From Corynebacterium casei LMG S-19264 (GTDB lineage: Bacteria; Actinomycetota; Actinomycetes; Mycobacteriales; Mycobacteriaceae), in contig NZ_CP004350.1 in assembly GCF_000550785.1 (NCBI RefSeq), positions 1,778,009 through 1,842,008 of the forward strand: DNA of 64,000 nucleotides, given 5' to 3'. The stretch's first letter is position 1, and each line of letters opens with the position of its first letter. Positions 35,689 through 46,085 of the stretch are shown here, piece after piece. The notes beneath the pieces were generated by a model. It was not told where the DNA came from. It did no database searches and worked only from the letters and a program-made list of their open reading frames with translations. The translations under genes were made by a program, and so were the position numbers.

Positions 35689-37509
35689 CTAAGCAGTGGC
35701 GGAATTGCGAGTACTGCGGATAGCTGGCTTGCCCATGGCGTGCTCAATCATACCGATGAAGCGCTCGCGGCGGTCACGGATGAAGCCGTCGAAGTCTGCT
35801 TGCAGCAATAGCTCGGGGTTGAGCTCATGTGAAGCGAGAACGGTGTCGAATTCGGCGTCTTCCAAGATGGACTTGGATTGCACGCGGGAGAGGTAGCGCG
35901 CGGGCGAGTGACCATCAATGACTACCTCGGTGCGCTTGCCCATTGGTGTGTGGTTAAGCACGGATTTTGCTAGTTCATCATCGATCTCAAATTTCTCACA
36001 CCATGCATCTGGGAAGATTTGGTGGAAGCCAGTGCTCAGCTCAAAGAAGGTGTTCTTGTCAAAGGTCTTGGCGCTGCGCCAATCGCGTGCACCACGGGCC
36101 ATCAACAGCGCATAAAGCGCGTGGTAAATGCCGCTGGAAACCCCCGCGGTGTTTAGACGTGATTCTTCAAACTCTGCTTCGCGTACTGATTTTGGTTCAT
36201 CCTCGCGGTTGCCCAGCACCCAGTCGGAGACCTCTTCGACGTCCCGCGCTGCGCGTAGCTTGACTGCCTCGGAGCCATAGAGTTCACCAAAGACACCGGA
36301 CCAGAACCAGCGGTTGATCTTGTCCCACGCTTGCTCACTAGATAGGCAACCTGGGACATGCGCCAGACGCGCCAAGATGACGGCCAGCGGAATGATCTGC
36401 GCGGTATAAGGGACCTGCTCCACGCTGAAGATGCAACGCTGCCGCAAGAATTCCGCGACTTCTTGGAAAGTAATCTGCAGCTTGTCCGCTGCCTTTAGAT
36501 ACCCGTCTAGGGTCAGCGTCAAAATATCCTCGCGCTGTCCGCCGGCATGACCGGAATCAGCCGTCGTGTACAGCGACACCGCGGATAAGAACTGAGTGCG
36601 GCCAATGCCGTCAAGTGCTGGGTACTTGCGCAGTGCCTTTTCGCGCTTTGCCCAATCATCGGCCAGACGGAAGTTCTCATCTTCTGAAGCGAAGACTGCG
36701 GTGACTAGATCGAATACGTCCATGTCCTGACCTGAGCTATTCGCATGGGCAAAGATCGTTCCCACACCAGCGCTAGCGGTCTCACGCGACAGGCGAATCA
36801 TCGGAACGTCATAACCCGCTAGCGGGAAGAGCACGCGGTTGTGGAACTCAGCGAGCTCCTTGTACTCCAAGTTCTGGCTCTGGCTGTTGCCTTGGCTTTG
36901 TTCCAAAGTTTTGTCGGGGCCAACGGCGCCGGCGTGGGCGTGGGCGGCCATGGAGAGGATGATGCCGGTGCCCTCTTCGGAGAGAAGAAGGGAAACAGGA
37001 ACGCAGCCGCTGCGGAGGTAGGCTTCTTGGCCATCGAGTGGGTAGTCCAAGGCGGGGCCAAAGTGGGAGTAGACGTTGTTGTCATCGTCGACTGCAAAGA
37101 CTGCTTCATCAGGTAGCAATTCTTCGGAAACTGCGCGCTTGACGTCCAGGAAGTAGCGGCGCATGACGGTTGCACCGCGGTAGTCGGTGGTGCGAATGTT
37201 TCCGGAGCCACGCAGGCAGTGATACAAGGTGGTCATGCGCTGCTCACCATCGAGCAGGAGCATGCCTGGATTGCCCTTAGCGGCGGGTGCGCCGGCGAGA
37301 GGGCGGGGCTTGAAGCGCATCTTTTCATCACGGGTATCTAGTACCGTGACGGCGCCGATTGGATAACCGCGTAAAACGGTAACAAGCAAAGACCGGATGT
37401 GGTCCTCGTCCCATGCATAATCCTGCTGGAAGTCCGGAACCTGAATATCACCGCGATCAATACGCTTAAAGAGGTCAACAAGGTCATAACTTGGCGTAAT
37501 AAAACCCAT
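35689..37509 (-). CDS. DUF262-domain protein
   Basis: 606 residues from ATG 37,509 (MGFITPSYDLVDLFKRIDRG); an upstream start would add 21 residues. Seen: the DUF262 (GmrS/ParB-like) core with VPDFQQDYAWDEDHI, LVTVLRGYPIGAVTVLD and the hallmark LLDGEQRMTTLYHCL (about 88-102), a nucleotide-dependent DNA-cutting signature in GmrSD and BrxU enzymes. The rest is helical; no DUF1524/HNH partner domain or HxxxN signature is seen, unlike GmrSD. It stands alone between core genes. Defence against modified phage DNA is possible but unproven. Confidence 0.8.
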   Translation of the reverse strand: MGFITPSYDLVDLFKRIDRGDIQVPDFQQDYAWDEDHIRSLLVTVLRGYPIGAVTVLDTRDEKMRFKPRPLAGAPAAKGNPGMLLLDGEQRMTTLYHCLRGSGNIRTTDYRGATVMRRYFLDVKRAVSEELLPDEAVFAVDDDNNVYSHFGPALDYPLDGQEAYLRSGCVPVSLLLSEEGTGIILSMAAHAHAGAVGPDKTLEQSQGNSQSQNLEYKELAEFHNRVLFPLAGYDVPMIRLSRETASAGVGTIFAHANSSGQDMDVFDLVTAVFASEDENFRLADDWAKREKALRKYPALDGIGRTQFLSAVSLYTTADSGHAGGQREDILTLTLDGYLKAADKLQITFQEVAEFLRQRCIFSVEQVPYTAQIIPLAVILARLAHVPGCLSSEQAWDKINRWFWSGVFGELYGSEAVKLRAARDVEEVSDWVLGNREDEPKSVREAEFEESRLNTAGVSSGIYHALYALLMARGARDWRSAKTFDKNTFFELSTGFHQIFPDAWCEKFEIDDELAKSVLNHTPMGKRTEVVIDGHSPARYLSRVQSKSILEDAEFDTVLASHELNPELLLQADFDGFIRDRRERFIGMIEHAMGKPAIRSTRNSATA

Positions 37510-37714
37510 GGCACTCACTTTATACCCCACAGGTCCTGCCCGCGCCCCAAGTTCGGATGCCCGATCGGACATTGCAGCATTGGGACTATTTTTGGTTCGG
37601 AATTGAATGGGCCACTAACCAATTTCGGAGGTGATGCCGCTCTCCCCTGGTCGAAATTGGCAGTGCAAGTGAGAACACTCTGGGTCTGGCTGCGCTCACG
37701 AGGTTGGAAACGCG

Positions 37715-37761
37715 AAAGCGCATCTGTTGCCTGAAATAGTGTCCAGGAACAGATGCGCTTT
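37715..37761. terminator. Terminator of ilvC
   Basis: AAAGCGCATCTGTT (37,715-37,728) pairs with AACAGATGCGCTTT (37,748-37,761), 48 bp past the ilvC stop. Confidence 0.8.
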
Positions 37762-37808
37762 GAGCACTAGGTGCGCGGGAGGGTGCCCTGCGCGCTTAGC
37801 GGTTGGGC

Positions 37809-38906
<1,098 letters not shown>

Positions 38907-38946
38907 TCACATTATGAGATGGATTAGTGTTTTTATTCAGCTTCTG

Positions 38947-38973
38947 GGATGAAACACCGGTGGTGTTTCATCC
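38947..38973. repeat. Perfect hairpin in the ilvN-ilvC gap
   Basis: GGATGAAACACC and GGTGTTTCATCC with a 3-base loop. Minus-strand RNA would fold a 12-bp stem about 120 bases ahead of ilvC. No T-run directly follows; it could attenuate, process or protect the transcript. Confidence 0.55.
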
Positions 38974-39024
38974 TTAGCCTGCCCAAGGTTGTCGAGTGAA
39001 TCTTGAGCGTTTAACCCTTTGCCC

Positions 39025-39052
39025 TGTAAAAATTTTGTGAGAAATTTTTACA
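39025..39052. repeat. AT-rich hairpin over the ilvN stop codon
   Basis: TGTAAAAATTT (39,025-39,035) mirrors AAATTTTTACA (39,042-39,052). The ilvN TAA stop is inside it. Confidence 0.55.
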
Positions 39053-39569
39053 ATTTGGTGGGGGCCATGGCCTTGGGGCCGCGGCTAAGCGCCACGTGGC
39101 CGGACTGGATGAGTTCGCGGATGCCGAATGGTTCCAGAACATCAAGTAGTGCGCGCAGCTTTCCTGGGGAACCCGTAGCTTCCACGATGACGGATTCCTG
39201 AGCCACGTCCACAACGCGTGCACGGAAGATGTTGACGGCGTCCACAACCTGCGGACGGTTGGTGTTGTCCGCTGCAACCTTGACCAGCATGATGCCGCGG
39301 GCCACTGAGGTTTCATCATCAAGCTCAACCACCTTGATGACTGGGATGAGCTTGTTGAGTTGCTTCGTAACCTGTTCGGTCACTACTTCATTGGCATCAA
39401 CAACTATTGTGAAGCGGCTGATGCCAGGGGTCTCAGTCTTAGCTGAGACAATGCCCACTAGGTTGTAACCACGGCGGGTGAACATACCGGCGACGCGAGA
39501 GGTGATACCTTCCACGTCCTCAACCAGGACAGACAAAGTATGGCGGGTGACTTCGTGTGGAGCTGGCAT
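39048..39569 (-). CDS. ilvN: Acetolactate synthase small (regulatory) subunit
   Basis: 173 residues. N-terminal ACT domain (HTLSVLVEDVEGITSRVAGM, RRGYNLVGIVSAKTE) that binds valine for feedback control, and a C-terminal small-subunit domain (TGSPGKLRALLDVLEPFGIR). The ATG shares one base with the ilvB stop (TAATG), so translation is coupled. The usual ligand-site residues are present in the ACT part. Confidence 0.96.
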   Translation of the reverse strand: MPAPHEVTRHTLSVLVEDVEGITSRVAGMFTRRGYNLVGIVSAKTETPGISRFTIVVDANEVVTEQVTKQLNKLIPVIKVVELDDETSVARGIMLVKVAADNTNRPQVVDAVNIFRARVVDVAQESVIVEATGSPGKLRALLDVLEPFGIRELIQSGHVALSRGPKAMAPTKL

Positions 39570-41437
39570 TAGTCTTCGGTCTCCTCTACTGTTTCATGAA
39601 TTGTCGCCGGTTCTTCAGCCGCCGATTCGTTTTCGTCAAAGAGTGGGCGAAGACCCAGTGCGTACTGGATTTCTTCATTTGATGCACCACCGGAAATCAT
39701 TGGCCAGACCTGGGCGTCTTCACCCACAATGAAGTCAATAACCACGGGGCGGTCATTGATTTCGCGTGCCCGCTGAATTGCTGGAAGGATCTCTTCCTCC
39801 GTGGTCACGCGGATGGATTCACAGCCCATTGCCTCCGAAAGCTTTACAAAGTCAGGAACGTACGATGCTTCCTCGCGCAGCTTGGTGTTGGAGTAGTTGC
39901 GCTCATAGAACAGAGTCTGCCACTGGCGCACCATGCCTAGGTTGCCGTTGTTGATAACAGCGACCTTGATGGGGAATCCTTCCAACGCTGCGGTGGTCAG
40001 CTCCTGGTTGGTCATCTGGAAACAACCATCACCGTCAATCGCCCAGACTTCCTTGTCCGGCATCGCTGCCTTTGCGCCCAAAGCGGCGGGAACGGCGTAG
40101 CCCATGGTGCCGGCGCCGCCGGAGTTGAGCCAGGTACGTGGGTTTTCAAAGTCAATAAACTGTGCAGCCCACATCTGGTGCTGGCCAACGCCTGCCACGT
40201 AGATGGCCTCCGGGCCGATCTCTGCGGAGAGGTGCTCCAGAATCTGCTGTGGGTTGAGCTTGCCATCTTCAGTTGGCTCCCAACCGCGTGGGAAACGGTC
40301 CTGCAGATCGCTCAAGTAGCCGGTCCACTCTTCAATTTCTGGCTTCGGGTACTTGGTGCTGTTTTGGTAGGTCTTGGTCAAAGCCAAGAGCACCTCACGC
40401 GCATCGCCAACGATTGGAACGGAAACTTCCCGAATCTTGCCAATCTCTGCTGGGTCAACATCAGCGTGAATTGCCTTCGCGTGCGGTGCGAAGGTATCAA
40501 CATCGCCGGTCACGCGGTCATCAAAACGCGCGCCGATAGCAATGAGCAAGTCTGAGCGCTGCATCGCGGCCACGGCCGGAACCGTACCGTGCATGCCCGG
40601 CATACCCATGTGCTGCGGGTGAGAATCTGGGAAAGCACCCAAAGCCATCAAAGTGGTAACCACTGGGATGCCGGTGAATTCGGCGAACTCCAGCAGCTCA
40701 CGGTGCGCATCGGCCTTCACAACGCCGCCACCGATGTAGAGAACTGGGCGGGAAGCCTCAGAAATCAGCTTCACTGCCGCCGAGATCTGACGGTTATGAG
40801 GATTGGTGGTTGGCTTGTAACCCGGCATGTAGAACTTCGTCGGGAAAGAGTACTCCACCGTCGCGTTCTGAATATCCTTCGGGATATCCACCAGAACTGG
40901 ACCTGGGCGGCCCGTGGACGCCAGGTGGAATGCCGCAGCGATTGCCTCTGGAATCTTGTTCGGGTCAGTAACAATGAAGTTGTGCTTGGTAATAGGCATG
41001 GTCACACCGCGGATGTCCGCCTCCTGGAAGGCATCAGTGCCCAACAGGTTGGAACCCACCTGGCCAGTAATTGCCACCAGGGGCACGGAGTCCAAGTTGG
41101 CATCAGCAATCGGGGTGACCAAGTTGGTGGCACCAGGACCAGAGGTCGCGATACAAACGCCGACCTTGCCACATGCCAATGCATAGCCTTCAGCGGCGTG
41201 GCCAGCACCCTGCTCATGGCGGGTGAGCACGTGGCGCAGGGTTTCAGACCGGTTGATGGCATCGTACAAAGGCAGCACGGCGCCGCCAGGGATACCAAAT
41301 ACGAGGTCCGTACCAAGGTCTTCTAGTGTGCGGACAATAGCTTGAGCGCCAGTCATTCGCTCCGGGCCTTTTGGTCCTGGCTTAGCGCCAGTAGAAGAGG
41401 CCACCGAAGCCGGAGTGGGCGTTGTGGAAGCTGCCAC
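39569..41437 (-). CDS. ilvB: Acetolactate synthase large (catalytic) subunit
   Basis: 622 residues from GTG 41,437, preceded by AAGGAG. ThDP-dependent; condenses pyruvate with pyruvate or 2-oxobutyrate. Seen: [14 protein letters not shown] with the following [14 protein letters not shown] (catalytic Glu of the ThDP domain), FAD-binding middle domain, and the ThDP/Mg motif [20 protein letters not shown] ... NNGNLGM. The N-terminal 30 residues are Pro/Ala-rich. First structural gene of ilvBNC and controlled by the attenuator upstream. Confidence 0.97.
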   Translation of the reverse strand: MAASTTPTPASVASSTGAKPGPKGPERMTGAQAIVRTLEDLGTDLVFGIPGGAVLPLYDAINRSETLRHVLTRHEQGAGHAAEGYALACGKVGVCIATSGPGATNLVTPIADANLDSVPLVAITGQVGSNLLGTDAFQEADIRGVTMPITKHNFIVTDPNKIPEAIAAAFHLASTGRPGPVLVDIPKDIQNATVEYSFPTKFYMPGYKPTTNPHNRQISAAVKLISEASRPVLYIGGGVVKADAHRELLEFAEFTGIPVVTTLMALGAFPDSHPQHMGMPGMHGTVPAVAAMQRSDLLIAIGARFDDRVTGDVDTFAPHAKAIHADVDPAEIGKIREVSVPIVGDAREVLLALTKTYQNSTKYPKPEIEEWTGYLSDLQDRFPRGWEPTEDGKLNPQQILEHLSAEIGPEAIYVAGVGQHQMWAAQFIDFENPRTWLNSGGAGTMGYAVPAALGAKAAMPDKEVWAIDGDGCFQMTNQELTTAALEGFPIKVAVINNGNLGMVRQWQTLFYERNYSNTKLREEASYVPDFVKLSEAMGCESIRVTTEEEILPAIQRAREINDRPVVIDFIVGEDAQVWPMISGGASNEEIQYALGLRPLFDENESAAEEPATIHETVEETED

Positions 41438-41581
41438 GGTGGAAATGCTCCTTATGTCATGTACATCATTAATTGATTATTCAATTAAACACTTTTTCGC
41501 CGTGTCCCATGCGGGTGAATGGGAGGCAATCAAGCACCGATCATCAATCAGCTAAGGGTGGGCCGACCTATAAATGAGCAA

Positions 41582-41646
41582 TGCCCCCGACTCAACTCTG
41601 GTGGGAGTTGGCGAGGGCACTTGCTATTCAACGACTTCAAACGGCC
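41582..41646 (-). promoter_or_regulatory. ilvBNC attenuator: antiterminator and terminator hairpins
   Basis: On the minus strand GCAAGTGCC (just after 41,630) can pair back with GGCACTTGC inside the last leader codons (antiterminator), while its GCCC end also starts a GC-rich stem GCCCTCGCCAACTC / GAGTTGAGTCGGGGGC (terminator, about 41,582-41,622). The two structures exclude each other. Only a short broken T-run follows. This is the standard logic of ribosome-mediated attenuation. Confidence 0.8.
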
Positions 41647-41647
41647 G

Positions 41648-41701
41648 CTACGGCAAGTGCCGCGCTGCTACTACTACCACCTGAAGTCGAATAATGATCA
41701 T
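41648..41701 (-). CDS. ilvB leader peptide, 17 residues
   Basis: ATG 41,701 to TAG 41,648 encodes MIIIRLQVVVVAARHLP: three Ile, four consecutive Val and two Leu in 17 codons. From memory the C. glutamicum ilvB leader is of similar length and pattern. Ribosome stalling at the Val run when branched-chain aminoacyl-tRNA is scarce would favour the antiterminator. Stop codon lies just before the hairpin region. No Shine-Dalgarno is present. Confidence 0.85.
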   Translation of the reverse strand: MIIIRLQVVVVAARHLP

Positions 41702-41702
41702 G

Positions 41703-41740
41703 AGCTACATCATACACACAGATTTCGCCCAGTCCAGTTA
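41703..41740 (-). promoter_or_regulatory. ilvB promoter with transcript starting at or next to the leader AUG
   Basis: TGTGTATGAT on the minus strand gives a -10 TATGAT at 41,714-41,709. Counting to +1 lands at 41,702-41,701, the A of the leader ATG. The -35 is weak (TGGAC-like). Confidence 0.6.
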
Positions 41741-41854
41741 ACACCCCCACTAGGTGGGAAACTTGTCCCAAAGAGCAAGATTTCCCAGCAATTTCGTGGT
41801 GCGACCGAACTTCCAATTAACCCCTAGCGTCAAAACTAATTAGCATAGGAATAC

Positions 41855-42520
41855 ATGACCGATCCCGTGCCTGCTGATAGTCCTGCCGACAACGCCGACA
41901 ACACCTCCGCTACCCCTGGTACCGCCGAAACCATTCCGGCGCTCACCGGTAAGACCAAAGATTTTGTTCCGGAGCGCACTCACGTTTTCGCGCTCGCCAT
42001 GATGGCCATGGTGTGCATCATCATGGCCGGCTGGAATCCCCTTCTCATTGGTTGGACCACCCTGATTCCACTCATTTGGATCTACTGGGTGCTGCGCGCA
42101 AAAACCACCGTGGGCAATGACGGCATTGCTATCCGCTACGCATTTCGTGGCGCGAAGTCCATCTCATGGGATGAGTTTGAGGGCGTGGGCTTTAAGGGTT
42201 CCAAATCTTTCGCGGCCACCAAGTCCGGCGAAAAGCACATGCTACCGGGTGTTACGTTCAATTCTTTGCCAGGGCTTTTCGATGCCTCCCGCGGCCGCAT
42301 CCCGGACGCCCTTAGTGAGGGCAAAGCTGCAGCCGATGAGAAGGTGGTCATTGTTCACCGTGATGGCCAGCAGATTCTCATGAGCAAGGATGAGTTCGCA
42401 CAATACAAGGCCGCCAACGAGACCGATGACGTCTCACACCGTGGACAGAATAGCTCACCCCGTGAGACACCCCCGGAAACTCCACGGACTCAGATTCGCG
42501 GACGTGACGGAGTAGAGTAA
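41855..42520 (+). CDS. PH-domain membrane protein (bPH_6-like)
   Basis: 221 residues. Acidic Ala/Asp-rich N-terminus, two hydrophobic helices (about 45-62, 66-80), then a bacterial PH-like domain (about 82-165; VGNDGIAIRYAFRGAKSISWDEFEGV) and a disordered C-terminal tail with PRETPPETP. Role unknown. In C. glutamicum a similar gene lies next to ilvD. Here it sits directly beside the ilvB control region. Confidence 0.75.
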   Translation: MTDPVPADSPADNADNTSATPGTAETIPALTGKTKDFVPERTHVFALAMMAMVCIIMAGWNPLLIGWTTLIPLIWIYWVLRAKTTVGNDGIAIRYAFRGAKSISWDEFEGVGFKGSKSFAATKSGEKHMLPGVTFNSLPGLFDASRGRIPDALSEGKAAADEKVVIVHRDGQQILMSKDEFAQYKAANETDDVSHRGQNSSPRETPPETPRTQIRGRDGVE

Positions 42521-42670
42521 ATAACTCACCGATGCTGCGGCAAGCACACCCACTTCTACCCAGCAATCGCCTACGGCCCTAAGGCAGTGAGGGAATATTT
42601 TCTACTCACAAAGCGTTGACCACGCTAGATAGCCTTATCATCCCCATCTTTAAAATTTTAGGATATTTCG

Positions 42671-44524
42671 ATGTTTCCTCTGCGCTCTAAAGTAACCACC
42701 ATCGGCCGTCAAGCATCTGGTGCTCGCGCGCTCTGGCGCGCAACCGGCACCAAGGAAAATGAGTTCGGCCGGCCAATCGTGGCTATTGCTAACTCTTATA
42801 CTCAGTTCGTTCCGGGCCACGTTCACTTGAAGAATGTCGGTGACATTGTTGCTGACGCCATTCGTGAAGCAGGCGGTGTTCCGAAAGAATTCAACACCAT
42901 CGCGGTCGATGACGGTATCGCCATGGGCCACGCCGGTATGCTCTACTCCCTGCCATCACGTGAGATCATTTCGGACTCCGTGGAGTACATGGTCAACGCG
43001 CACACTGCCGATGCCCTGGTGTGTATTTCTAACTGTGACAAGATCACCCCAGGCATGCTCAACGCAGCGCTGCGTTTGAACATCCCCACCATCTTCGTCT
43101 CCGGCGGCCCAATGGAGGCCGGCAAGGCAGTTGTTGTTGATGGCGTCGCCCAGGCACCGACGGACTTGATTACGGCGATCACGGCATCGGCCAGCGATGA
43201 AGTGGATGATGCCGGCCTGAAACTGGTCGAGGAATCTGCTTGTCCTACCTGTGGTTCTTGCTCCGGCATGTTTACCGCAAACTCCATGAACTGCCTGACT
43301 GAGGCCCTGGGCTTGGCGCTGCCGGGCAACGGCACCACCTTGGCAACCCATGCTTTCCGTCGTCGTCTGTTTGAGCAGGCCGGCACCACCATCGTTGACA
43401 TGTGCCGCCGTTACTACGGCGAGGAGGACGAGTCCGTCCTGCCACGCAACATCGCCAACGAGGACGCTTTCTACAACGCCATGGCACTGGATATGGCCAT
43501 GGGCGGCTCCACCAACACCATTTTGCACACCCTGGCTGCAGCTCAGGAAGGCGCCATCGACTTCACCTTGAATGACATCGAGGCCGTCTCTGACGCTGTG
43601 CCTTGCCTGTCGAAGGTTGCACCGAACGGTGTCTGGCACATCGAGGACGTTCACCGCGCCGGCGGTATCCCCGCTATCTTGGGCGAGCTGCGCCGCTCCG
43701 GACATTTGAAGATGAATGTTCACACCGCGCTGTACAAGGATGCCAACCAGTGGCTGGATGACTGGGATATCCGCGGCGGCAAGGAACTGGACAAGGCGCG
43801 TGACTTGTACCTGGCTGCCCCAGGTGGCGTTCGCACCACTGAGCCTTTCTCCACCGAAAACGTCTGGGAGTCCTTGGACACCGACCAGGAACATGGTTGC
43901 ATCCACTCCGCTGAGTTCTCCTACTCTGACCAGGGTGGTCTGGTTGTCCTGCGCGGCAACCTGGCGCCCAACGGCGCCATCATCAAGGCCGCCGGCGTCG
44001 AGGAAGAGCTGTGGCACTTCCAGGGCCCAGCCCGCGTTGTGGAATCTCAGGAAGAGGCAGTGTCCATCATCCTCAAGCGCGAGGTCCAGGCTGGTGATGT
44101 CATTGTCATCCGCTACGAAGGCCCCGCCGGCGGTCCAGGCATGCAGGAAATGCTGCACCCAACGTCCTTCCTGAAGGGCTCCGGCCTGGGCAAGAAGTGT
44201 GCGCTGATCACTGACGGCCGCTTCTCTGGTGGTACCTCCGGTTTGTCCATCGGCCACATCTCCCCTGAGGCTGCTCACGGCGGCGTCATCGGTCTGGTCC
44301 AAAATGGCGACCCAATCACCATCGATGTCCGCAAGCGCGCGCTGACCCTGGACATCGACGAAGACGAGCTGGAGCGTCGCCGCGCTGAGCAGGAGCGCCG
44401 CGAAAAGCCATGGACTCCGGTCAGCCGTGACCGTCCAGTCACCAAGGCGCTGCGTGCGTACGCGAACATGGCTACTTCTGCCGATATGGGCGCTGTCCGT
44501 ATCGTTGACGGTCACATCGCTTAG
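42671..44524 (+). CDS. ilvD: Dihydroxy-acid dehydratase
   Basis: 617 residues. Third common step of branched-chain amino acid synthesis. Fe-S cluster cysteines in [12 protein letters not shown] and [28 protein letters not shown]; the C-terminal lid [15 protein letters not shown]. Start ATG 42,671 about 8 bases after AGGAT. A very long antisense open frame through the gene is a codon-bias effect. Two hairpins follow the stop. Confidence 0.97.
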   Translation: MFPLRSKVTTIGRQASGARALWRATGTKENEFGRPIVAIANSYTQFVPGHVHLKNVGDIVADAIREAGGVPKEFNTIAVDDGIAMGHAGMLYSLPSREIISDSVEYMVNAHTADALVCISNCDKITPGMLNAALRLNIPTIFVSGGPMEAGKAVVVDGVAQAPTDLITAITASASDEVDDAGLKLVEESACPTCGSCSGMFTANSMNCLTEALGLALPGNGTTLATHAFRRRLFEQAGTTIVDMCRRYYGEEDESVLPRNIANEDAFYNAMALDMAMGGSTNTILHTLAAAQEGAIDFTLNDIEAVSDAVPCLSKVAPNGVWHIEDVHRAGGIPAILGELRRSGHLKMNVHTALYKDANQWLDDWDIRGGKELDKARDLYLAAPGGVRTTEPFSTENVWESLDTDQEHGCIHSAEFSYSDQGGLVVLRGNLAPNGAIIKAAGVEEELWHFQGPARVVESQEEAVSIILKREVQAGDVIVIRYEGPAGGPGMQEMLHPTSFLKGSGLGKKCALITDGRFSGGTSGLSIGHISPEAAHGGVIGLVQNGDPITIDVRKRALTLDIDEDELERRRAEQERREKPWTPVSRDRPVTKALRAYANMATSADMGAVRIVDGHIA

Positions 44525-44559
44525 CCAGCGCCCCCTGAATGCCGTTGTCATAGCCCTTC

Positions 44560-44588
44560 GTGAATGTCGTTGTTTCAACGACATTCAC
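44560..44588. terminator. Hairpin after ilvD
   Basis: GTGAATGTCGTTG and CAACGACATTCAC with a 3-base loop (13-bp perfect stem), 36 bp after ilvD. No long T-run. Confidence 0.6.
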
Positions 44589-44600
44589 CACATTTCCACC

Positions 44601-44644
44601 TAGGCGGTGGGTCAGTATTTACCGAAGTACTGACCCACCGCCTA
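44601..44644. repeat. 17-bp perfect inverted repeat ahead of the GT87 gene
   Basis: TAGGCGGTGGGTCAGTA (44,601-44,617) and TACTGACCCACCGCCTA (44,628-44,644), loop of 10 bases, ending 12 bases before the GTG start chosen for the next gene. It would fold over or beside the ribosome-binding region. Confidence 0.65.
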
Positions 44645-44656
44645 ACATTATGGCCT

Positions 44657-45985
44657 GTGACTACTTCGCCGAATACTGATCTAACCTCGTATGGCCCCGT
44701 GGAAGGTGGTTCTACGCGACTAAGTTTCCTACCCCCCGCCCTTGCCGGCGTGGTCGGAGTTCTGGGCCTTGTCATCGCCACCATCACCACGGCGATTCAG
44801 GTGATGTCGACAGACTTTCCCATCGACATGGTTATCTACCGTGAAGGTGTTAAAGCATTCATGGAAGGCGGCGAGGTTTACTCCGTTCCCATGATGGCCG
44901 GAGATATCGCCCTGCCGTTTATCTACCCGCCTTTCGGCGCGCTTGTCATGGTGCCCCTGGCTGGTGATTGGTTTAGCCACGCCATGGCCGGCGACATCAT
45001 GATTGTTCTGTCCAACCTGCTCATCGGCCTAGTCGTCCTGCTGCTAGCCTTCGCCTTAAACCGGCAGCGCAGCAATCCTTTTGTCAGCAGCGATGTCATC
45101 GCCGCCGCCTCACTTATCTGGGGCATCGTGCTCATCTTCGAACCGGTGCGCCTCAACAACGGCTTCGCGCAGATCAACATCATCATCATGGTTCTCGTTG
45201 CCTTAGATCTGATTCCCCGTAAGCGCCTGAAGTGGCTGCCGCAGGGCTGGCTTATCGGTGTTGCCGCGGCCATCAAAATCACCCCGCTGGCCATGCTGCT
45301 GTACTTTTTGGTCCGCAAAGAAATCAAACCGATCATCACCGCTGCTATCTCCGCGATCATCGCAACACTGATTGCCGCTGCCGTGCGCTGGGACGTGGCC
45401 TGGGAGTACTTCTCCGTCAAACTGTTGTCCATGGGCACCGGCGGCGACTTCGGCGTGCAAACCGCGTATCAATCCAACAGCTCTATCAAGGGCGCTATCG
45501 AGCGCCTCTACACCTCCCAAGAGGGCATGGAAACTGCCAGCACCATCACCAACATCATCTGGCTATGCCTTGCGATCATCACCGTCGTCCTCGGCGGCTG
45601 GCTCATGGTCGCGTTGATGAAGCGCGGTCTCAACATCGAAGCCTGGATGATCAACGCATTCATCATGCTGCTCATCTCCCCTGTCAGCTGGTCCCACCAC
45701 TGGGTCTGGGTCGCCATCGCCATCCCGGTGCTGCTCTACCGCGCGATTACCTGGCGCCACCTCAACTGGGCTGCCGGCATCCTCATCTCCATCTTGAGCC
45801 TGTGGGCCATCCTCGTCGTGACGGTTCCCCCAAAGTGGTACTGGGCCGACGGCATCAATGTCTGGGACATGGAGCTGGTGTTCAAACTAGTCATAAATGA
45901 CTTCGTCTGGCTTTCAGTCTCGACCATGCTGGCACTCGCCTACATACTCCGCTTCGTGCCAGCCAAAGCACCTGCTGCCCGTTAA
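44657..45985 (+). CDS. GT87 (DUF2029) polyprenol-phosphate-mannose-type glycosyltransferase
   Basis: 442 residues from GTG 44,657 (VTTSPNTDLTSYG); frames further upstream run through the hairpins and are not protein-like. About ten membrane segments, GT-C fold. Seen: an acidic residue after TM1 in PIDMVIYREG, then PFIYPPFGALVMVP, AAAIKITPLAMLLYFL and SPVSWSHHWVWVAIA, the last two typical of GT87. Family members (for example PimE) add alpha-mannose to lipoglycans outside the membrane. The precise acceptor cannot be told. Confidence 0.8.
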   Translation: MTTSPNTDLTSYGPVEGGSTRLSFLPPALAGVVGVLGLVIATITTAIQVMSTDFPIDMVIYREGVKAFMEGGEVYSVPMMAGDIALPFIYPPFGALVMVPLAGDWFSHAMAGDIMIVLSNLLIGLVVLLLAFALNRQRSNPFVSSDVIAAASLIWGIVLIFEPVRLNNGFAQINIIIMVLVALDLIPRKRLKWLPQGWLIGVAAAIKITPLAMLLYFLVRKEIKPIITAAISAIIATLIAAAVRWDVAWEYFSVKLLSMGTGGDFGVQTAYQSNSSIKGAIERLYTSQEGMETASTITNIIWLCLAIITVVLGGWLMVALMKRGLNIEAWMINAFIMLLISPVSWSHHWVWVAIAIPVLLYRAITWRHLNWAAGILISILSLWAILVVTVPPKWYWADGINVWDMELVFKLVINDFVWLSVSTMLALAYILRFVPAKAPAAR

Positions 45986-46007
45986 TCAACGAAGCATCAA
46001 GGCACAC

Positions 46008-46057
46008 AAAAGCGCCGGTGCAGATTCCCTTCTTAGGGTTTCTGCACCGGCGCTTTT
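46008..46057. terminator. Bidirectional terminator
   Basis: AAAAGCGCCGGTGCAGA (46,008-46,024) pairs with TCTGCACCGGCGCTTTT (46,041-46,057), 17 bp perfect, between convergent genes, with A/T tails on both sides. Confidence 0.85.
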
Positions 46058-46085
46058 CGCTAATTCGCTCTTATTCGAAGGTGAA

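Noticed and set aside
42956..44584. 542-codon open frame antisense to ilvD
   Set aside because: It mirrors ilvD codon by codon in a GC-rich gene; ilvD is complete with catalytic motifs, and the antisense product has no recognisable motifs.
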